From: an uncultured Collinsella sp.
Lineage (GTDB): Bacteria > Actinomycetota > Coriobacteriia > Coriobacteriales > Coriobacteriaceae
DNA: 17,375 bases
Direction of reading: 5' to 3'
NCBI GenBank assembly: GCA_937950415.1
Contig: CALFDL010000091.1
Span: 1 to 17,375, forward strand
The position numbers and the translations under genes are program-made. Under the pieces are notes generated by a model that worked only from the letters and a program-made list of their open reading frames with translations, did no database searches and was not told the DNA's origin. Position 1 is the stretch's first letter. Every line of letters starts with the position of its first letter. Positions 9,892 through 17,125 of this stretch are shown in pieces.

Positions 9892-10730
9892 CTAAGCCCG
9901 TAACGTAGATGTGCAAACTTCCGAAACGCCTTGCGCGGCATAGTGCGTATAAACTTCGTCAACCGCCTCAGAAATATCTGAGTATCGCGCCGGGTCAAAA
10001 GCATACGATGTCGCAGCTATACCCTGCACCCATTCGGAACGCGGATTAATTGAATAGCCACACAGCATCATCATACATGCATCTAGACCTGATTTCCCAA
10101 GTATCCGACGTATTGATGAGAGCATCGCGGGTCGCCCCTGCACCATCGTCGTCACCCCTATTAGCAGTATTTACCGTTTTTCTCTAAATGCGTATCGCCA
10201 CCCTTAAGAATACGAAGTGTTTTATCCAGACCCGATTGTCCTCCATCTCAAACGAAGGGATAAGGAATCTCATCCGGAATCGGCAGTAACGGAGGATTCA
10301 CAACGACAAGCGAAAAACATGAGTCATCTCTCAGAGGGGAGTAAAGGCTCCCCTCAAGCACCCTAGTTTCGTCATCCAAAGAGTTGATGGCAGTGTTTTT
10401 CTTACAAAGGTCGACAACAAAAGGGTTGATTTCTACAGATGTTACATCCATGCCACAGTTGGTAAGTATCAGGCCCTGTATTCTGGGGCCAGAACACAAA
10501 TCGAGAGCCTTCCGTGCGCTCTGCGGTGTAAGGCGCCAATCTCAGCAAATCTGTCCCACAATACTGCGCTGAAGAACAAGACGGAACCCCTGAGCCAAAC
10601 TCCCCTATACCTTATTAAGGCTAAGACAGGCAAGTTCACGCACCCGGCATATTCCAGAATAACATCCTATTGTTTTAGATGCTCTACAAGCATGAACAGC
10701 CGCGAATCGGAAAGATCTTCTAGTTTCGCC
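9892..10730 (-). pseudogene. Decayed class I SAM-dependent methyltransferase
   Basis: Three frames together read as one methyltransferase. Frame one (about 10730-10560) gives KLEDLSDSRLFMLVEHLK, then a TAG at 10667-10669, then LEYAGCVNLPVLALIRYRG. Frame two gives RKALDLCSGPRIQGLI (SAM-binding motif I), VTSVEINPFVVDLC (acidic loop), and VVNPPLLPIPDEIPYPFV (motif IV NPP). After that a TGA at 10248-10250 replaces what looks like a GGA Gly codon, and DGGQSGLDKTLRILKGG continues in the same frame. Near 10170 one A is missing; restoring it joins HLEKNGK to ILLIGVTTMVQGRPAM and the final 85 residues to 9892. One or more small indels also lie between 10500 and 10600. The N-terminus stops at the edge of the direct repeat (10733). 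The substrate is unknown. Confidence 0.8.
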
Positions 10731-10732
10731 CC

Positions 10733-11272
10733 GACTGACCGCCAAGGGGCGAAATGGCCCCTCGTCCCAAGCGGCCGGCCCTGGCGCGCCAAGGAGTGTC
10801 CCCAAGTGCCGGCAGAAAAGGAACGTCCCTAACTGCCGGCTAGAGGGCACCGAAGAGAATGGCGTAGGTAGTGGATTCGCCGAGCTTGAGCTCGTCGCCG
10901 GGATTGAGTTGGGCGGAACGGCCGGGCTCGACCTGAATGCAGACGCGCGTGGCCCCGTTTACCACCACGGTTCCGTTGGTGGACGACAAGTCCTCGACGT
11001 GCCAGATATTTTGAGCATCGCACCAGATATGGGCATGGCGGGCCGAGACATCGTCGCCGACGTCGGTAATATCGCCCTCACCAGTGGCCAGCGCACCAAT
11101 CTCAACACCCTGCTCACTCGGCTGAATCCAGCGCGGGGCGCTCACGACAAAACTGTTTTGTACGCGCAGCAAGCCCAAGGGGTGCGCCGGGGCGGGTTCG
11201 CGTTCGCCCGCGGTCATCGACATGCCAAGCGAACGCGGCGTGGATGTGCCTCCGCCACAGGTCGCGTGCGCG
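10733..11272. repeat. Direct repeat copy 2: FHA gene 3' end plus downstream sequence
   Basis: The counterpart of 4001-4530 in the same orientation. It contains the last ~140 codons of the intact FHA gene and the hairpin-rich sequence after its stop, with CCAAGGGGCGAAATGGCCCC near the outer edge. The methyltransferase relic begins immediately to the left, so this edge is an island junction. Recombination between the two copies would delete the whole 6.7-kb interval and leave one hybrid FHA gene. Confidence 0.85.
10789..10843. repeat. REP-like hairpin motif, copy 2
   Basis: The same doubled unit as at 4053-4106: AAGGAGTGTCCCCAAGTG with GCCGGCAG, then AAAAGGAACGTCCCTAA with CTGCCGGC. The 8-base arms GCCGGCAG and CTGCCGGC form a perfect stem directly after the FHA stop codon. 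It has no T-run, so it would stabilise the mRNA end more than terminate it. Confidence 0.5.
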
Positions 11273-11778
11273 TAGTCGATGGCATAGTTCACCGAGGACC
11301 GCACATCCGCCGAACAACCGACGGCGACAAACAGCACCAGCACGGCCTCGGCGCGCTCGGCGGGCATGAGTTCTGCCGCCTGGGACAGGCGATCGAGCGC
11401 GTTGCGATAGAGATTCGTGTCCTGGTGGCACTCTTCGAGCGCGCGTACCATCGGTTCACCTGCAGGACCGCACACCATATTGATCACAGCCGTGGAGTCC
11501 ATGGGATTGCGCTGGCGCAGGGCCAGTTGCGACATAATACGCGCAGCCGAGGTACCGTATTCGGCAAAGTAGCGCTGCTGAAGCGTGCCGACCGGCGCGC
11601 GAACGATAAAGCGGGAAACCCAAGAGCGATCGGCGGCTCGGCTCTGCGGGCTGCGGCCGTCGGCGAGCGGACGGGACGAAAGCACCAAGCCGCACAGCTC
11701 GATATGGCTCAGATGCGCCGCGCGCTTAAAGATGTCAAACATGGCCCCGCATGGGGTGAGCTCAACTTGAGATGCCAT
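10840..11778 (-). CDS. FHA-domain protein
   Basis: A 312-residue cytoplasmic protein expected to bind phosphothreonine peptides. The FHA domain occupies about 225-305: IGALATGEG, SARHAHIWCD (245-254) and SSTNGTVVVNG (265-275), with the Arg, Ser and Asn of phosphopeptide binding present. The N-terminal ~185 residues are not recognised; a stretch near 130-160 (SQAAELMPAERAEAVLVLFVAVG) looks helical. ATG 11778 has AAGGAGG upstream, overlapping the end of the kinase gene, and lies only 3 bases past the kinase stop, so the two are co-transcribed and probably coupled. It is likely a partner or substrate reader of that kinase. Its 3' end is duplicated at 4106-4530. Confidence 0.9.
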   Translation of the reverse strand: MASQVELTPCGAMFDIFKRAAHLSHIELCGLVLSSRPLADGRSPQSRAADRSWVSRFIVRAPVGTLQQRYFAEYGTSAARIMSQLALRQRNPMDSTAVINMVCGPAGEPMVRALEECHQDTNLYRNALDRLSQAAELMPAERAEAVLVLFVAVGCSADVRSSVNYAIDYAHATCGGGTSTPRSLGMSMTAGEREPAPAHPLGLLRVQNSFVVSAPRWIQPSEQGVEIGALATGEGDITDVGDDVSARHAHIWCDAQNIWHVEDLSSTNGTVVVNGATRVCIQVEPGRSAQLNPGDELKLGESTTYAILFGAL

Positions 11779-11781
11779 GAC

Positions 11782-13626
11782 CTAGGCCTCCTTGGTCGTA
11801 GAAATAGAATCGGACGATACTTCGACAGGTCCGCCAAAAGTACGGGCAGCTGCGGCTCCACCGGCAAGCGGAGTCGCCATCTGGGCTTTTGTGCGTCGCG
11901 GTGCCGAAACGGGAAGTTCAAAGGCAAAGCCCATCGCAAGCAAAAACCACGTAAGCGTATAGGTTGCAACCAGAGCGGCAACAAGGCCGCCCATCACGGC
12001 GCGTTGGGAAAATACGCTACATGCAGCCACAACCAGCACCGGAACCTCGCAGGCAGAAAGCGCAAGCACACCCTGCAGGAACCCCGAGCGCCGATCACGC
12101 GCAAGTGCCCCCGCGGCAACGCCGGCTATGCCTGGCAGCGCCAAAGCCAGTGCGGCAATAATACCCGGTAGCGACCCAGACCACACGAGCGATCCCAAAA
12201 TCGCCGTCACGCGAGCGCCCGACGCCAGCAGCGCGGCCGAAACCACGACCACAGCCCAAACCACGCCACAGACGACCGCCGCGCCGACCATCAGCGCGCG
12301 ACGAACCGCGCGGCCAGACGCATCCATGGGGCACGGCGTGAGCGGCTCGCCGCGGAGCGAACGACCGACATTTTGCGCATAGTGGTCACAAAACGCCGAG
12401 AGCGCCGCCTCGACCGCCGCCGGCTCGGGACGATCTTTTTGATGGCTGGACAGACAGGCCATCACCACGTCGAACAGCTGGGTATCGACAAACGCCAGCG
12501 CATCACGTAGCTCTTCGGAATCCGGCTCAAGCCCTAGCTGCTGGGCCTGCTCGGCCGCGGCGAGCGCCACATCGGGCTCACGACGAAGCAGCTGAGTCAA
12601 ATCGCAACCGGGCGCATGGGCACCAATGGGATAGTCGGGCCGCGTGTCCATCTTGAGACGGTAGGGGCTGGCGATGTCGCGCGTCTTTTTGCGCGAACCC
12701 GAGGTGCCCGAAGTGCTCGGCGCGGCTTCGTATGGCGCGACGCCGGCAATGAGCTCGTAAACCGTGCTTGCCGCGGCATAGACGTCAATCGCCGGCGACA
12801 TACGCAAAGCGCGTAGGTCGGGAATATCGTCAGTGAGCATCTCGGGCGGGGCGTAGGCAACCGTCGCGCGACGCAGCGTGGCATAACGCTCCGTAAACGA
12901 CGCCTTGCCGCCGGTACCGGCCACGGCCGACGCAGGCTCAAGCGCCAGCGACGAGCCAAAGTCGATCAGGCACAGGTCAAAGGTGTCCTCGGCAAGCTGC
13001 CGGTCAAGCGGTAGACGCGCCGTGCGCACCATAATATTAGCGGGCGAGATATCGCGATGGACAAAGCCCTCGCCCACCAGGCTCATACGGCAGAGCAGAT
13101 CGAACAGGTCGCGACCCAGACGCGCCGCCACAAGCGGCGACAGGCGTCCGGCATCGTCCACGGCAAGTCGCGAACGCAAGCGGGCAAGCGTCTCGCCCTC
13201 GACCCATTCCATGACAATTGTAGGCACACCGTCGACCTCGCCCCAGCCATAGAGGCGGGGAAAGCCCTTAAGGCCCGAAAGGGCGCGATGGCATTCGTAT
13301 TCCTCGCGAAACGCCGCCTTGAACTTGGCGACCAGCGCCTCGTGAGTTGCATCGTCGTCAAACTCATCGCGCGTCGGCAAGATGAGCTGCTTGAGTGCCA
13401 CGGCCTCGCCTTGGGCGTTGACGGCACGCGTCACGCGACCGATACCGCCACGGCGCATGGTGGCATCGTCGGCAAACAGCATCGTAAAACGACGCAGATA
13501 GGCAGGCAGTTCGTCCTGACCGAGCGCAATGGCCGGCTCAAACCCGTCGACACGCGCCAGACGCAGGCCGACCATGGGATCGCGACCGAGCGATTGTGGT
13601 GTGGTGGATGCAAGATCGGTCATCAT
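11782..13626 (-). CDS. Membrane-anchored Ser/Thr protein kinase (Hanks type)
   Basis: A 614-residue kinase with an N-terminal cytoplasmic catalytic domain and about four C-terminal membrane helices (near 444-468, 484-508, 518-538, 545-569). Motifs: glycine-rich loop GGIGRV (60-65), VALK with catalytic Lys 79, HRDISPANIM (190-199) with catalytic Asp 192 and Asn 197, DFG (222-224), APPE (259-262) and DVYAAAS. All key catalytic residues are present. Residues 300-335 hold a Ser/Thr-rich insert that may be autophosphorylated. The start ATG overlaps the upstream stop by four bases (ATGA), indicating translational coupling. It forms an operon with the upstream anchored protein and the downstream FHA protein; no phosphatase gene is present in the window. 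PASTA repeats are absent, so it is not a PknB/StkP-type cell-wall sensor. Confidence 0.93.
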   Translation of the reverse strand: MMTDLASTTPQSLGRDPMVGLRLARVDGFEPAIALGQDELPAYLRRFTMLFADDATMRRGGIGRVTRAVNAQGEAVALKQLILPTRDEFDDDATHEALVAKFKAAFREEYECHRALSGLKGFPRLYGWGEVDGVPTIVMEWVEGETLARLRSRLAVDDAGRLSPLVAARLGRDLFDLLCRMSLVGEGFVHRDISPANIMVRTARLPLDRQLAEDTFDLCLIDFGSSLALEPASAVAGTGGKASFTERYATLRRATVAYAPPEMLTDDIPDLRALRMSPAIDVYAAASTVYELIAGVAPYEAAPSTSGTSGSRKKTRDIASPYRLKMDTRPDYPIGAHAPGCDLTQLLRREPDVALAAAEQAQQLGLEPDSEELRDALAFVDTQLFDVVMACLSSHQKDRPEPAAVEAALSAFCDHYAQNVGRSLRGEPLTPCPMDASGRAVRRALMVGAAVVCGVVWAVVVVSAALLASGARVTAILGSLVWSGSLPGIIAALALALPGIAGVAAGALARDRRSGFLQGVLALSACEVPVLVVAACSVFSQRAVMGGLVAALVATYTLTWFLLAMGFAFELPVSAPRRTKAQMATPLAGGAAAARTFGGPVEVSSDSISTTKEA

Positions 13627-14528
13627 AGGGCAAGCGCCGCCACGTTATTGTTGAAGTTACCGAGCGCGACGTCATCATCGCCGTAATGGCCGACCCATTG
13701 ACATAGGTTGGTGTAACAGCCCCACAGATTGGCATACTGCTGATACCACTTTGACCGGGGCGAGAATGTCTGACGACCGAACTCGGCTCGAATGACAAAC
13801 ATCTCCCCGACCAGGCTGTCGCACGGCCTAGGATCTCCCGTAGAGTTATAGGTCGAGACCACGTCATTGGCACGAGAAACATAGCCGTCGAGCATGTTGT
13901 ACTTGGTCACAAGCCAACTGTGAATGCTCTCTTCCTCAGCAGCGGAAAGGCCACCGGAGTTTGTATCGTTGTCAGTGTTGCCGCCCGTCGAGCCGCCGTT
14001 TCCAGACCCTCCGGTAGAGGAACCCGACCCAGAGCCGCCGCCCGAACTCGATGAATCCAAGCCGGAGCCAGAAGTATCCTAGCTACCGGGCTTTCCGGAC
14101 TGCTGGGCGTCCTGCTCCTTCTGCTGCTCGACCTTATTCACCGTTGCCGCCACGCTATTGTTGGACAACCGATCGATGATCTTGGTGTTGGTGAGCATGA
14201 TGGTTTTGCCATTGGCAAGCGTGACTTCGTTGTCCGGGGCCTCGGCGCCGTCCGCACCGTCAGTGCCAAACACAATATGCGCGACCACACTTGCCCAAGC
14301 ATATCCAGTCGTGGTACCCAGATCACTTTTGACCTCATGCCCCACGCGCGGTTCGCGTGCGGCATGCGCCTGCATCATGGACGGCACGGTCATGCCATAG
14401 GCAGAAACGCCAGCTATGACCAGCACCAGCGAGCACGATAGCAGTGCGTACGCCCGCGGCGCCAAGCCCAGTCGGCGTCGTATGCGCACCGCGGCGCCGC
14501 GCTTTGTCTGAGTGCCACCGGGCCGCAT
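13623..14528 (-). pseudogene. Gly/Ser-rich membrane-anchored protein, split by an in-frame amber codon
   Basis: Two same-frame segments are separated by a single TAG at 14079-14081. The first (14528-14079, 149 residues from ATG 14528, with GGAGGAG upstream) has a basic N-terminus, one membrane segment (RAYALLSCSLVLVIAGVSAYG) and an extracytoplasmic part ending SGKPGS. The second continues DTSGSGLDSSSSGGG, a long Gly/Ser/Asn linker, then a C-terminal domain of about 105 residues with several Trp, Tyr and Cys (KWYQQYANLWGCYTNLCQW). The Gly/Ser linker clearly runs across the TAG, so this was one protein of about 301 residues. No ribosome binding site precedes the second part (TTG 14060), so it is translated only by readthrough, or not at all. 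The last codon overlaps the kinase start. A sequencing error is possible. Function is unknown; sensing for the kinase is plausible. Confidence 0.75.
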
Positions 14529-14540
14529 GCGTTCTCCTCC

Positions 14541-14570
14541 AACAAAAACACGCCGCTCAGAAGCGGCGCA
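14541..14570 (-). terminator. Hairpin with T-run just before the operon's ribosome binding site
   Basis: On the minus strand, CGCCGCT and AGCGGCG (14551-14568) form a stem, followed by TGTTTTTGTT and then at once by the GGAGGAG ribosome binding site of the anchored-protein gene. It is a good intrinsic terminator. It could end recR-region transcripts or act as an attenuator in the leader of the kinase operon. Confidence 0.6.
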
Positions 14571-14773
14571 TTCATTCAAATCCATATTTGAGTGTATCAG
14601 CGAACCTAAAAGGTTGCGCAACGAATGGGCAAATTAAGGATGCGAGCGGAAGCATCCATGCGATAAGCGGATACGAAGCATCTTTGTTGCACAACAAACT
14701 CACTGTCGCACGGGGAAAATATGACTACCCCGTGCATCGCGAGGAAAACATACGGCAGGAGCAGGCTCGCCAC
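14571..14773. other. Intergenic region between recR and the kinase operon
   Basis: About 200 bases. It contains AACCT-aaa-AGGTT (14603-14615) beside a weak minus-strand promoter candidate (TTGCGC, 17 bases, GATACA), and a perfect 8-bp stem GCACGGGG/CCCCGTGC (14708-14715, 14728-14735), 39 bases past the recR stop, with an A/T-rich loop. No gene is seen. Confidence 0.4.
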
Positions 14774-15370
14774 CTAAATCGCGCGACGGGCCTCGATGGC
14801 GCGCCCAAGCGTAAGCTCGTCGGCATACTCCAAGTCGCCGCCCACGGGAAGGCCGCTTGCCAAACGCGACACCTCGACGCCCAACGGCTTGATGGTACGG
14901 GCCAGATAGCTCGCCGTGGTCTCGCCCTCAATATTGGGGTTGGTGGCGATGATGACCTCATGGATATCCTCGTGGCCCAGACGCGCCAGCAGCTCGCGGA
15001 TGTGCAACTGCTCGGGACCAATCTTGTCCATGGGGCTGATCACACCGCCCAATACGTGGTAGAGGCCGTGGTAGCTGCCCGTGCGCTCGATCGCCTGGAC
15101 ATCGCGCGGCTCGCCCACCACGCAAATGCGAGTGGTATCGCGCATCGGGTCCTGGCAGATGGAGCACTCGTCGGCCGTGGCGTAGTTAAAGCAGCGGCTG
15201 CAAAAGTGGACCTCCTGCTTGACCTCCAGGATGGCCTCGGCCAGGCGGCGGGCCTCCTCGGCATCGGCCTCGAGCAGGTAATAGGCGATGCGCTGGGCCG
15301 ACTTGGGACCAATGCCCGGCAGACGGCCCAGCTCATCGAGCAGTTTTTGCAGACTGTGATTCGCACTCAT
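14774..15370 (-). CDS. recR: Recombination mediator protein RecR
   Basis: Works with RecO (and RecF) to load RecA on single-stranded DNA in gap repair. The 198-residue length is standard. Visible: the helix-hairpin-helix GIGPKSAQRIA (19-29), the C4 zinc finger (Cys 57, 60, 69, 72: CSRC and CSIC), the Toprim domain from about residue 80 (ICVVGEPRDVQAIE), and the ATNPNIEGETTASYLAR block (about 142-158). It starts 13 bases after the ybaB stop without a strong ribosome binding site, which suggests coupling to ybaB. The dnaX / ybaB / recR neighbourhood is classic, though here other genes separate dnaX from ybaB. Confidence 0.97.
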   Translation of the reverse strand: MSANHSLQKLLDELGRLPGIGPKSAQRIAYYLLEADAEEARRLAEAILEVKQEVHFCSRCFNYATADECSICQDPMRDTTRICVVGEPRDVQAIERTGSYHGLYHVLGGVISPMDKIGPEQLHIRELLARLGHEDIHEVIIATNPNIEGETTASYLARTIKPLGVEVSRLASGLPVGGDLEYADELTLGRAIEARRAI

Positions 15371-15383
15371 ATATATGCGTGTC

Positions 15384-15704
15384 TTAGAACGGCATGCCCG
15401 GGATGTTGAGGCCGCCGGTGATGGCGCCCATCTGCTTGTTGGCGAGCTCGTTGACGCCGCGGACGGCCTCGTTGACGGCAGCCATGATCATGTCCTGCAG
15501 CATATCGACGTCCTCGGGATCGAGCGCATCGGGGTCGATGGTGAGGTTGACGAGCTCCATCTCGCCGTTAACGGTCACCTTGACCATACCGCCGCCGGCA
15601 GAGGCGTCGACGGTCTGGGACTTGAGGTTCTCCTGCGCGGCGGCAAGCTGCTCCTGCATCTTGCGAGCCTGCTTCATCATCTGCTGCATGTTCATACCGG
15701 CCAT
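15384..15704 (-). CDS. ybaB: YbaB/EbfC-family nucleoid-associated protein
   Basis: A small (106-residue) DNA-binding protein that forms dimers and coats DNA. The pattern MNMQQMMKQARKMQEQL, then VKVTVNGEMELVNLTIDP and DMLQDMIMAAVNEAV, is typical for the family. ATG 15704 follows AAGGAG. It is co-transcribed with recR 13 bases downstream. Its upstream region no longer abuts dnaX but faces an inserted segment, so it may have its own promoter. Confidence 0.95.
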   Translation of the reverse strand: MAGMNMQQMMKQARKMQEQLAAAQENLKSQTVDASAGGGMVKVTVNGEMELVNLTIDPDALDPEDVDMLQDMIMAAVNEAVRGVNELANKQMGAITGGLNIPGMPF

Positions 15705-15866
15705 GATGGCTCCTTTACGTGCGGCCGCACGCCGAGCTGCAAGGGCAGCCGGAGCACGGCGGGACTTTCAAACTCAAAAATCGTACCACGGCGCGCGGCG
15801 AGAGAGCGGGGCGGACGTGTTACCTCAGTCGATATACATGTCCTCCAATACAAACCGCACTCAAAG

Positions 15867-15901
15867 ATTATGCAAGGTCGAATTATGCAAGGTTGCATAA
15901 T
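15867..15901. promoter_or_regulatory. Operator-like cluster of ATTATGCAA half-sites
   Basis: ATTATGCAA occurs at 15867-15875 and again exactly 15 bases later at 15882-15890, followed after GG by its reverse complement TTGCATAAT at 15893-15901. The last two form a perfect 20-bp palindrome. Three phased half-sites in a divergent intergenic region suggest binding of a dimeric regulator. The regulator is not identified. Confidence 0.6.
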
Positions 15902-16003
15902 ATCGCACACTCAATCTAGTAGAGCCGAATCCGGCATTTCATGTGCGCCACTAAATAGCTAAATGCCGAACCGCTGCTCGAGGCGGCGCACATGGCGGCA
16001 GGG

Positions 16004-16009
16004 TATAAT
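16004..16009 (+). promoter_or_regulatory. Consensus -10 box of the 16044 gene
   Basis: A perfect TATAAT lies 35 bases before the ribosome binding site-led start at 16044. No TTGACA-like -35 is present at 16-18 bases, so it may need an activator. Confidence 0.4.
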
Positions 16010-16043
16010 TTGATTGCCATAGATAGTAATTTGGAGGTGCCCC

Positions 16044-16520
16044 ATGAATGCCCCCAACGCGCTCCAAAACATCCGCTCAAAACACCCCGTTGCATATGTG
16101 GTTCTCTATCTCTTTGTCGGCTGGGCATTGCTGGTTGTCATCACCCATGCCATAGCTTTTGGAGCAGAACTGCTGATAGCCAGCTCGGACCAGCCCGTCG
16201 TCAAATGGGAGACGACCGATGAGTGCACCGACGGAACCCGAACCGTCTACTACAACAGCCCGTCCCTCTATCAAGAGTTCAAGGTCAAGATAAAGGACTT
16301 CAAGATTGTCGATGCCGAGCTAGGCGTTTATTTGGCAATCGGAGCAACCATTAACGCCGAGCAAGTCGAGTACACGGACAGCCATGCGACGTATCGTATC
16401 GACCTCAGCATCCTAGGCCGACCGTCACGTACCTGTCTGCTCGAATGCGACATACGCGGCACCACACTACACATGTTCGAAATACAAATGCGCCCGGATA
16501 AAAAGCCCCTAAAGAGCTAG
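16044..16520 (+). CDS. Single-pass membrane protein, unknown function
   Basis: A 158-residue protein, not recognised. One membrane segment near residues 17-42 (VAYVVLYLFVGWALLVVITH) anchors a mostly polar C-terminal domain of about 110 residues that looks beta-rich and has three Cys (DECTDG, RTCLLECDIRG). With a basic short N-terminus the domain is probably outside the membrane. ATG 16044 has GGAGG 6 bases upstream and a TATAAT box further up, so expression looks real. It runs convergently towards the DUF4160 gene; its last codons are used by that gene's terminator hairpin. It lies between dnaX and ybaB, which are usually adjacent, so it is part of an insertion. Confidence 0.75.
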   Translation: MNAPNALQNIRSKHPVAYVVLYLFVGWALLVVITHAIAFGAELLIASSDQPVVKWETTDECTDGTRTVYYNSPSLYQEFKVKIKDFKIVDAELGVYLAIGATINAEQVEYTDSHATYRIDLSILGRPSRTCLLECDIRGTTLHMFEIQMRPDKKPLKS

Positions 16521-16523
16521 GGG
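16498..16523 (-). terminator. Intrinsic terminator of the DUF4160 module
   Basis: On the minus strand CCCCTA (16518-16523) pairs with TAGGGG (16506-16511), followed by CTTTTTATC. It overlaps the stop codon of the convergent membrane protein gene. Confidence 0.6.
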
Positions 16524-16545
16524 TCCTAAGCCCAGCAAGCGATTC

Positions 16546-16818
16546 TCAACAGTAAAACGACAGCCCACCGGTTGTTTCTTTCCAGCGTTTGCAAATCAGC
16601 GCATGGTTAGATGAAACAAACTGCATGATATCGCGTAAATCCCGAGCAGGAATATCGCCCTTGTTATGGGCCAGCTTGCATCCGCCGGAGCGGGTAAGCC
16701 ATATCTTGGTCGCCTCGGCGGTGGGGCGCTTGACCGCGATATGAACATGGACGGGCTCGCCGTTCTCCCCTGTCCAGAAAAAGATGATGTACGGCCCGAG
16801 TCGGAAAAGACTAGGCAT
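16546..16818 (-). CDS. DUF4160-family protein
   Basis: A 90-residue protein starting at ATG 16818: MPSLFRLGPYIIFFWTGENG followed by EPVHVHIAVKRPTAEATKIW. The N-terminal pattern of a start near MPxxxR, a beta strand with FFW, and PVHVHI matches DUF4160, a family often found in toxin-antitoxin-like pairs with a small partner. Biochemical function is not established. The start overlaps the last eight bases of the upstream partner gene, indicating coupling. A longer in-frame start at 16989 exists but would overlap the partner almost entirely, and the homology begins at 16818. Confidence 0.8.
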   Translation of the reverse strand: MPSLFRLGPYIIFFWTGENGEPVHVHIAVKRPTAEATKIWLTRSGGCKLAHNKGDIPARDLRDIMQFVSSNHALICKRWKETTGGLSFYC

Positions 16819-17071
16819 AGACCCGTCCGCCTTCGTAAGCAAAACGCAAGATGAGCGGGGCGTTGTTGCGTACAAAATCATCGAGTTCTTTGAGGTCTGC
16901 TTCGCTAAAGCCCTCGTGTGACACCCAATTGAATGCCGGCAAGATGCACTCCGCCGTGTCAAAACCCCAATCGCGTGGGCGCTCCACAACGACCTTCACC
17001 GTATTGTCCTCACGGACTTCGGAATACGAAACTTGCGTATCGTCCTCAAGGCGGACATATTCCCACATCAT
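16811..17071 (-). CDS. Small partner protein of the DUF4160 module
   Basis: An 86-residue acidic protein beginning MMWEYVRLEDDTQVSYSEV and containing VERPRDWGFDTAECILP. I recall similar hypothetical proteins next to DUF4160 genes, but no named domain is certain. ATG 17071 follows GGAG at 7 bases; the next codon is also ATG. Stop and start overlap the DUF4160 gene by eight bases. It could be the antitoxin-like member if the pair is a toxin-antitoxin system; this is inference from gene arrangement. It starts 54 bases after the dnaX stop on the same strand and may be read from dnaX transcripts. Confidence 0.8.
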   Translation of the reverse strand: MMWEYVRLEDDTQVSYSEVREDNTVKVVVERPRDWGFDTAECILPAFNWVSHEGFSEADLKELDDFVRNNAPLILRFAYEGGRVYA

Positions 17072-17125
17072 AAGCTCGCTCCGTTCAAAGACGTCTCTTC
17101 TTGAGCAGTATACCCGCCTGTACAG

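Larger units (their letters stand above)
15705..16043. other. Divergent intergenic region between ybaB and a plus-strand gene
   Basis: About 340 bases with no convincing gene. It includes the operator-like palindrome cluster at 15867-15901 and the TATAAT box at 16004. It should carry the promoters for both ybaB-recR (minus) and the membrane protein gene (plus). A five-codon frame (MYID) at 15825-15839 is too small to call. Confidence 0.4.

Noticed and set aside
10605..11023. Minus-strand frames of 64 and 81 codons overlapping the repeat edge and FHA end.
   Set aside because: They are out-of-frame readings of the FHA gene 3' end and the methyltransferase relic.
10909..12171. A 420-codon plus-strand frame antisense to the FHA and kinase genes.
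   Set aside because: It crosses the junction of two well-supported opposite-strand genes and has no recognisable protein pattern; composition artefact.
14444..15409. A 321-codon plus-strand frame antisense to recR.
   Set aside because: recR on the other strand has all family motifs; this frame is its shadow.
15825..15839. A five-codon frame MYID preceded by GGAGG upstream of ybaB.
   Set aside because: The ribosome binding site is only two bases from the ATG, and such tiny frames arise by chance.
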